A stretch of DNA of 64,000 bases from Streptomyces scopuliridis RB72 (lineage in GTDB: Bacteria > Actinomycetota > Actinomycetes > Streptomycetales > Streptomycetaceae), in contig NZ_JOEI01000012.1 of assembly GCF_000718095.1 (NCBI RefSeq), forward strand, positions 1-64,000, written 5' to 3'. This document shows, piece by piece, positions 62,135-64,000 of the stretch (positions are counted from its first letter, which is position 1; each line of letters starts with the position of its first letter). Both the position numbers and the translations under genes were made by a program. The notes below the pieces were generated by a model. The model was not told where the DNA came from. It was given only the letters and a program-made list of their open reading frames with translations, and searched no databases.

Positions 62135-64000
62135 TCAGTCCCTCCGCGTGGACGTGGCGGGCGGGCCCGCCAGCGTCTGCTCGTCCGGGGTTTCCTTCAC
62201 CGGCTCGTACGGCCTGATCTTCGGCGCGTCGATCGAACCGTCCGACTGGATCTCGGGCAGTTCCTTGCGCGGCTCGGGCATCAGCGCCTTGCTGAGGTCC
62301 TGGTCGCCCTTGGCGTTCAGCCCGTACATCGCCTCGTAGATCTTTCGCACGGCGGGCCCCGAGGCCCCGGAGCCGGTACCACCCTGCGAGATCGTCATGA
62401 CGATCGTGTAGTCCTCGGTGTACGAGGCGAACCACGAGGTCGTCTGCTTGCCGTAGACCTCGGCCGTACCCGTCTTGGCGTGCATCGGGATCTTGTCCTG
62501 CGGCCAGCCGCCGAAGCGCCAGGCGGCGGAGCCGGTGGTCGTGACCGCCGCGAGGGCCTCGTTGATCTGCTCCAGTGTCCTGCCCTGCGTCGGCAGCTTG
62601 CCGTGCGACTTGGGCGCGATCTCCTCGACCCGCTTGCCGTCGGCGCTGACGATCGCCTTGCCGACCACGGGGTTGTAGAGGGTGCCGCCGTTGGCGATGG
62701 CCGAGTAGATGGTGGCCATCTGGATCGGGGTGACGAGCGTGTCGCCCTGGCCGATCGAGTAGTTGACGGAGTCACCGGCGCGCATCCGGTTGCCTTCGAG
62801 ACAGCCCTCGTAGGCGATCTTCTCGACGTAGGTGCCGCCCTTCTTGCCCTGCTGGCACCAGCTGACCTTGTTGGCCTCCCAGAAGCTCTGCTTCCACTGC
62901 CGGTCCGGGATACGTCCGGTGACCTCGTTGGGGAGGTCGATGCCGGTCTCCTTGCCGAGGCCGAACTGATGGGCGGTCTTGTAGAACCAGTCGTTGGGGT
63001 GCTTCGGCTTCATGCCGCCGTCTTTCTGCCACTCCTTGTGCGCGATGCCGTAGAAGACGGTGTCGCAGGAGACTTCGAGGGCCTTGCCGAGGGTGATGCT
63101 GCCGTAGCCCCTGGACTCGAAGTTCTGGAAGACCTGGCCGCCGACGCTGTACGAACTGGGGCAGGGGTAGTTGCCGTTGAACTTGTATCCGGCGTTGACC
63201 GCGGCGGTCGACGAGACGACCTTGAAGATCGAGCCGGGCGCGGCCTGGCCCTGGATGGCTCGGTTCAGCAGCGGGAAGTTGGACTTCTTGCCGGTGAGCC
63301 TGGCGTATTCCTTGGCGGAGATGCCGCCGACCCAGGCGTTGGGGTCGTACGTCGGCAGGGAGGCCATCGCGACGACCCGGCCGGTCTTCGCCTCCATGAC
63401 CACCGCGGCGCCGGAGTCCGCCTTGTAGTGCTCGCTGGTGTTGCGGTCCATCTCCTTGCGGGCGGCCTTCATCGCCTCGTTCAGCTCGTACTCCGTGACG
63501 GCCTGCACGCGCGCGTCTATCGACGTGACGACATTGGCGCCGGGCTCGGCCTCGTCGTTGCGGGCCTGGCCGATGACGCGGCCGAGGTTGTCGACCTCGT
63601 ACCGGGTGACTCCGGCCTTGCCGCGCAGCTGCTTGTCGTAGGTGCGCTCCAGTCCGGAGCGGCCGACCTGGTCGGAGCGGAGGTACGGCGAGTCGCTGTT
63701 CTGGGCCTTGGTGATCTCCTCGTCCGTGACGGGCGAGAGATAGCCGAGTACCTGAGCGGTGTTGGCGAGTCCCGGCGCGGTGTAGCGGCGTACGGCGGTG
63801 GGCTCGGCGGTGACGCCGGGGAAGTCCTCGGCGCGCTCACGGATCTGGAGGGCCTGCTGGGTGGTGGCCTCGTCCGTGACCGGGATCGGCTGATAGGGCG
63901 AACCGTTCCAGCAGGGCTTGGGGGTCTTCGAGTCGCAGAGCCTGACCTTGTCCATGACGTCCTTGGGCTTCATGTCGAGGACGTCGGCGAGCCGGGTCAG
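62135..64000 (-). CDS. mrdA: Penicillin-binding protein 2 (MrdA), 5' end outside the window
   Basis: This monofunctional class B PBP cross-links peptidoglycan beside RodA. The visible 621 residues contain part of the dimerisation domain (YLRSDQVGRSGLERTYDKQL) and the full transpeptidase: PGSIFKVVSS with the active Ser and Lys, SVNYSIGQGD (SxN) and HAKTGTAEV (KTG). The C-terminal tail is Pro/Glu-rich. The N-terminal membrane anchor is beyond 64000. With rodA directly downstream this is the 3' end of the Streptomyces mre cluster; mreB, mreC and mreD would be expected to lie to the right. Confidence 0.96.
   Translation of the reverse strand: MTRLADVLDMKPKDVMDKVRLCDSKTPKPCWNGSPYQPIPVTDEATTQQALQIRERAEDFPGVTAEPTAVRRYTAPGLANTAQVLGYLSPVTDEEITKAQNSDSPYLRSDQVGRSGLERTYDKQLRGKAGVTRYEVDNLGRVIGQARNDEAEPGANVVTSIDARVQAVTEYELNEAMKAARKEMDRNTSEHYKADSGAAVVMEAKTGRVVAMASLPTYDPNAWVGGISAKEYARLTGKKSNFPLLNRAIQGQAAPGSIFKVVSSTAAVNAGYKFNGNYPCPSSYSVGGQVFQNFESRGYGSITLGKALEVSCDTVFYGIAHKEWQKDGGMKPKHPNDWFYKTAHQFGLGKETGIDLPNEVTGRIPDRQWKQSFWEANKVSWCQQGKKGGTYVEKIAYEGCLEGNRMRAGDSVNYSIGQGDTLVTPIQMATIYSAIANGGTLYNPVVGKAIVSADGKRVEEIAPKSHGKLPTQGRTLEQINEALAAVTTTGSAAWRFGGWPQDKIPMHAKTGTAEVYGKQTTSWFASYTEDYTIVMTISQGGTGSGASGPAVRKIYEAMYGLNAKGDQDLSKALMPEPRKELPEIQSDGSIDAPKIRPYEPVKETPDEQTLAGPPATSTRRD

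Overview
The window is a GC-rich stretch of a Streptomyces chromosome. This follows from the very high G/C at third codon positions, the gene order (lepA, rpsT, holA, comEC-comEA, degV, leuS, rsfS, nadD, proA, proB, obg-rpmA-rplU, RNase E/G, rodA, mrdA), spore-wall genes known from this genus, and TTA leucine codons so rare that only four genes carry them. It is mostly conserved core chromosome with one accessory-looking island. No insertion sequence, prophage or CRISPR array was seen.

Layout. 1-6130: hemW (3' end off the window), a SpoIIE-type phosphatase with an ATPase domain, a divergent response regulator, and a long-chain acyl-CoA synthetase with a repeat-rich upstream region. 6200-19820: lepA, rpsT, holA, a YceI-like protein, the comEA-comEC DNA-uptake pair, degV, a membrane/coiled-coil protein and leuS. 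In front of leuS lie a 12-residue leader peptide with three consecutive leucine codons and an intrinsic terminator, which looks like ribosome-mediated attenuation. 20230-25770: a coupled redox pair (a bis-heme ferric-reductase-like membrane protein and a NuoF/ferredoxin fusion), a GT87 mannosyltransferase, two small zinc-ribbon genes and two identical tRNA-Ala(GGC) genes. 25860-33080: histidine phosphatase, rsfS, an LCP-like protein, nadD, two tiny membrane proteins, an M48 protease and the SCO2583/SCO2584-type spore-wall membrane proteins. 33200-36410: proA, an unknown gene and proB.

36600-48830 is a cell-wall glycopolymer island: two TarS/TarP-like glycosyltransferases, all four dTDP-L-rhamnose genes (rmlC on +, rmlDBA on -), a SAM methyltransferase, a membrane-anchored CDP-glycerol/ribitol-phosphate polymerase-like protein and a bifunctional cytidylyltransferase/short-chain reductase of the CDP-ribitol type. 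Together they suggest a rhamnose-containing, glycosylated polyol-phosphate wall polymer. 49070-64000 returns to core: obg, rpmA, rplU with a clear promoter, RNase E/G whose N-terminal extension is broken by a frameshift, two B12/radical-SAM-associated genes, a GNAT protein, a CYTH-CHAD protein, rodA and mrdA (runs off the end).

Points that stand out: the leuS attenuator; two genes that appear to start at CTG; TTA codons in the SpoIIE phosphatase (two), comEC, the heme protein and one glycosyltransferase, which makes them candidates for bldA control; the frameshift in the RNase E/G gene; and a cluster of palindromes between the methyltransferase and rmlD. Gene boundaries come from reading frames, start context and family knowledge. 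Domain positions are approximate, and statements about S. coelicolor are from memory.
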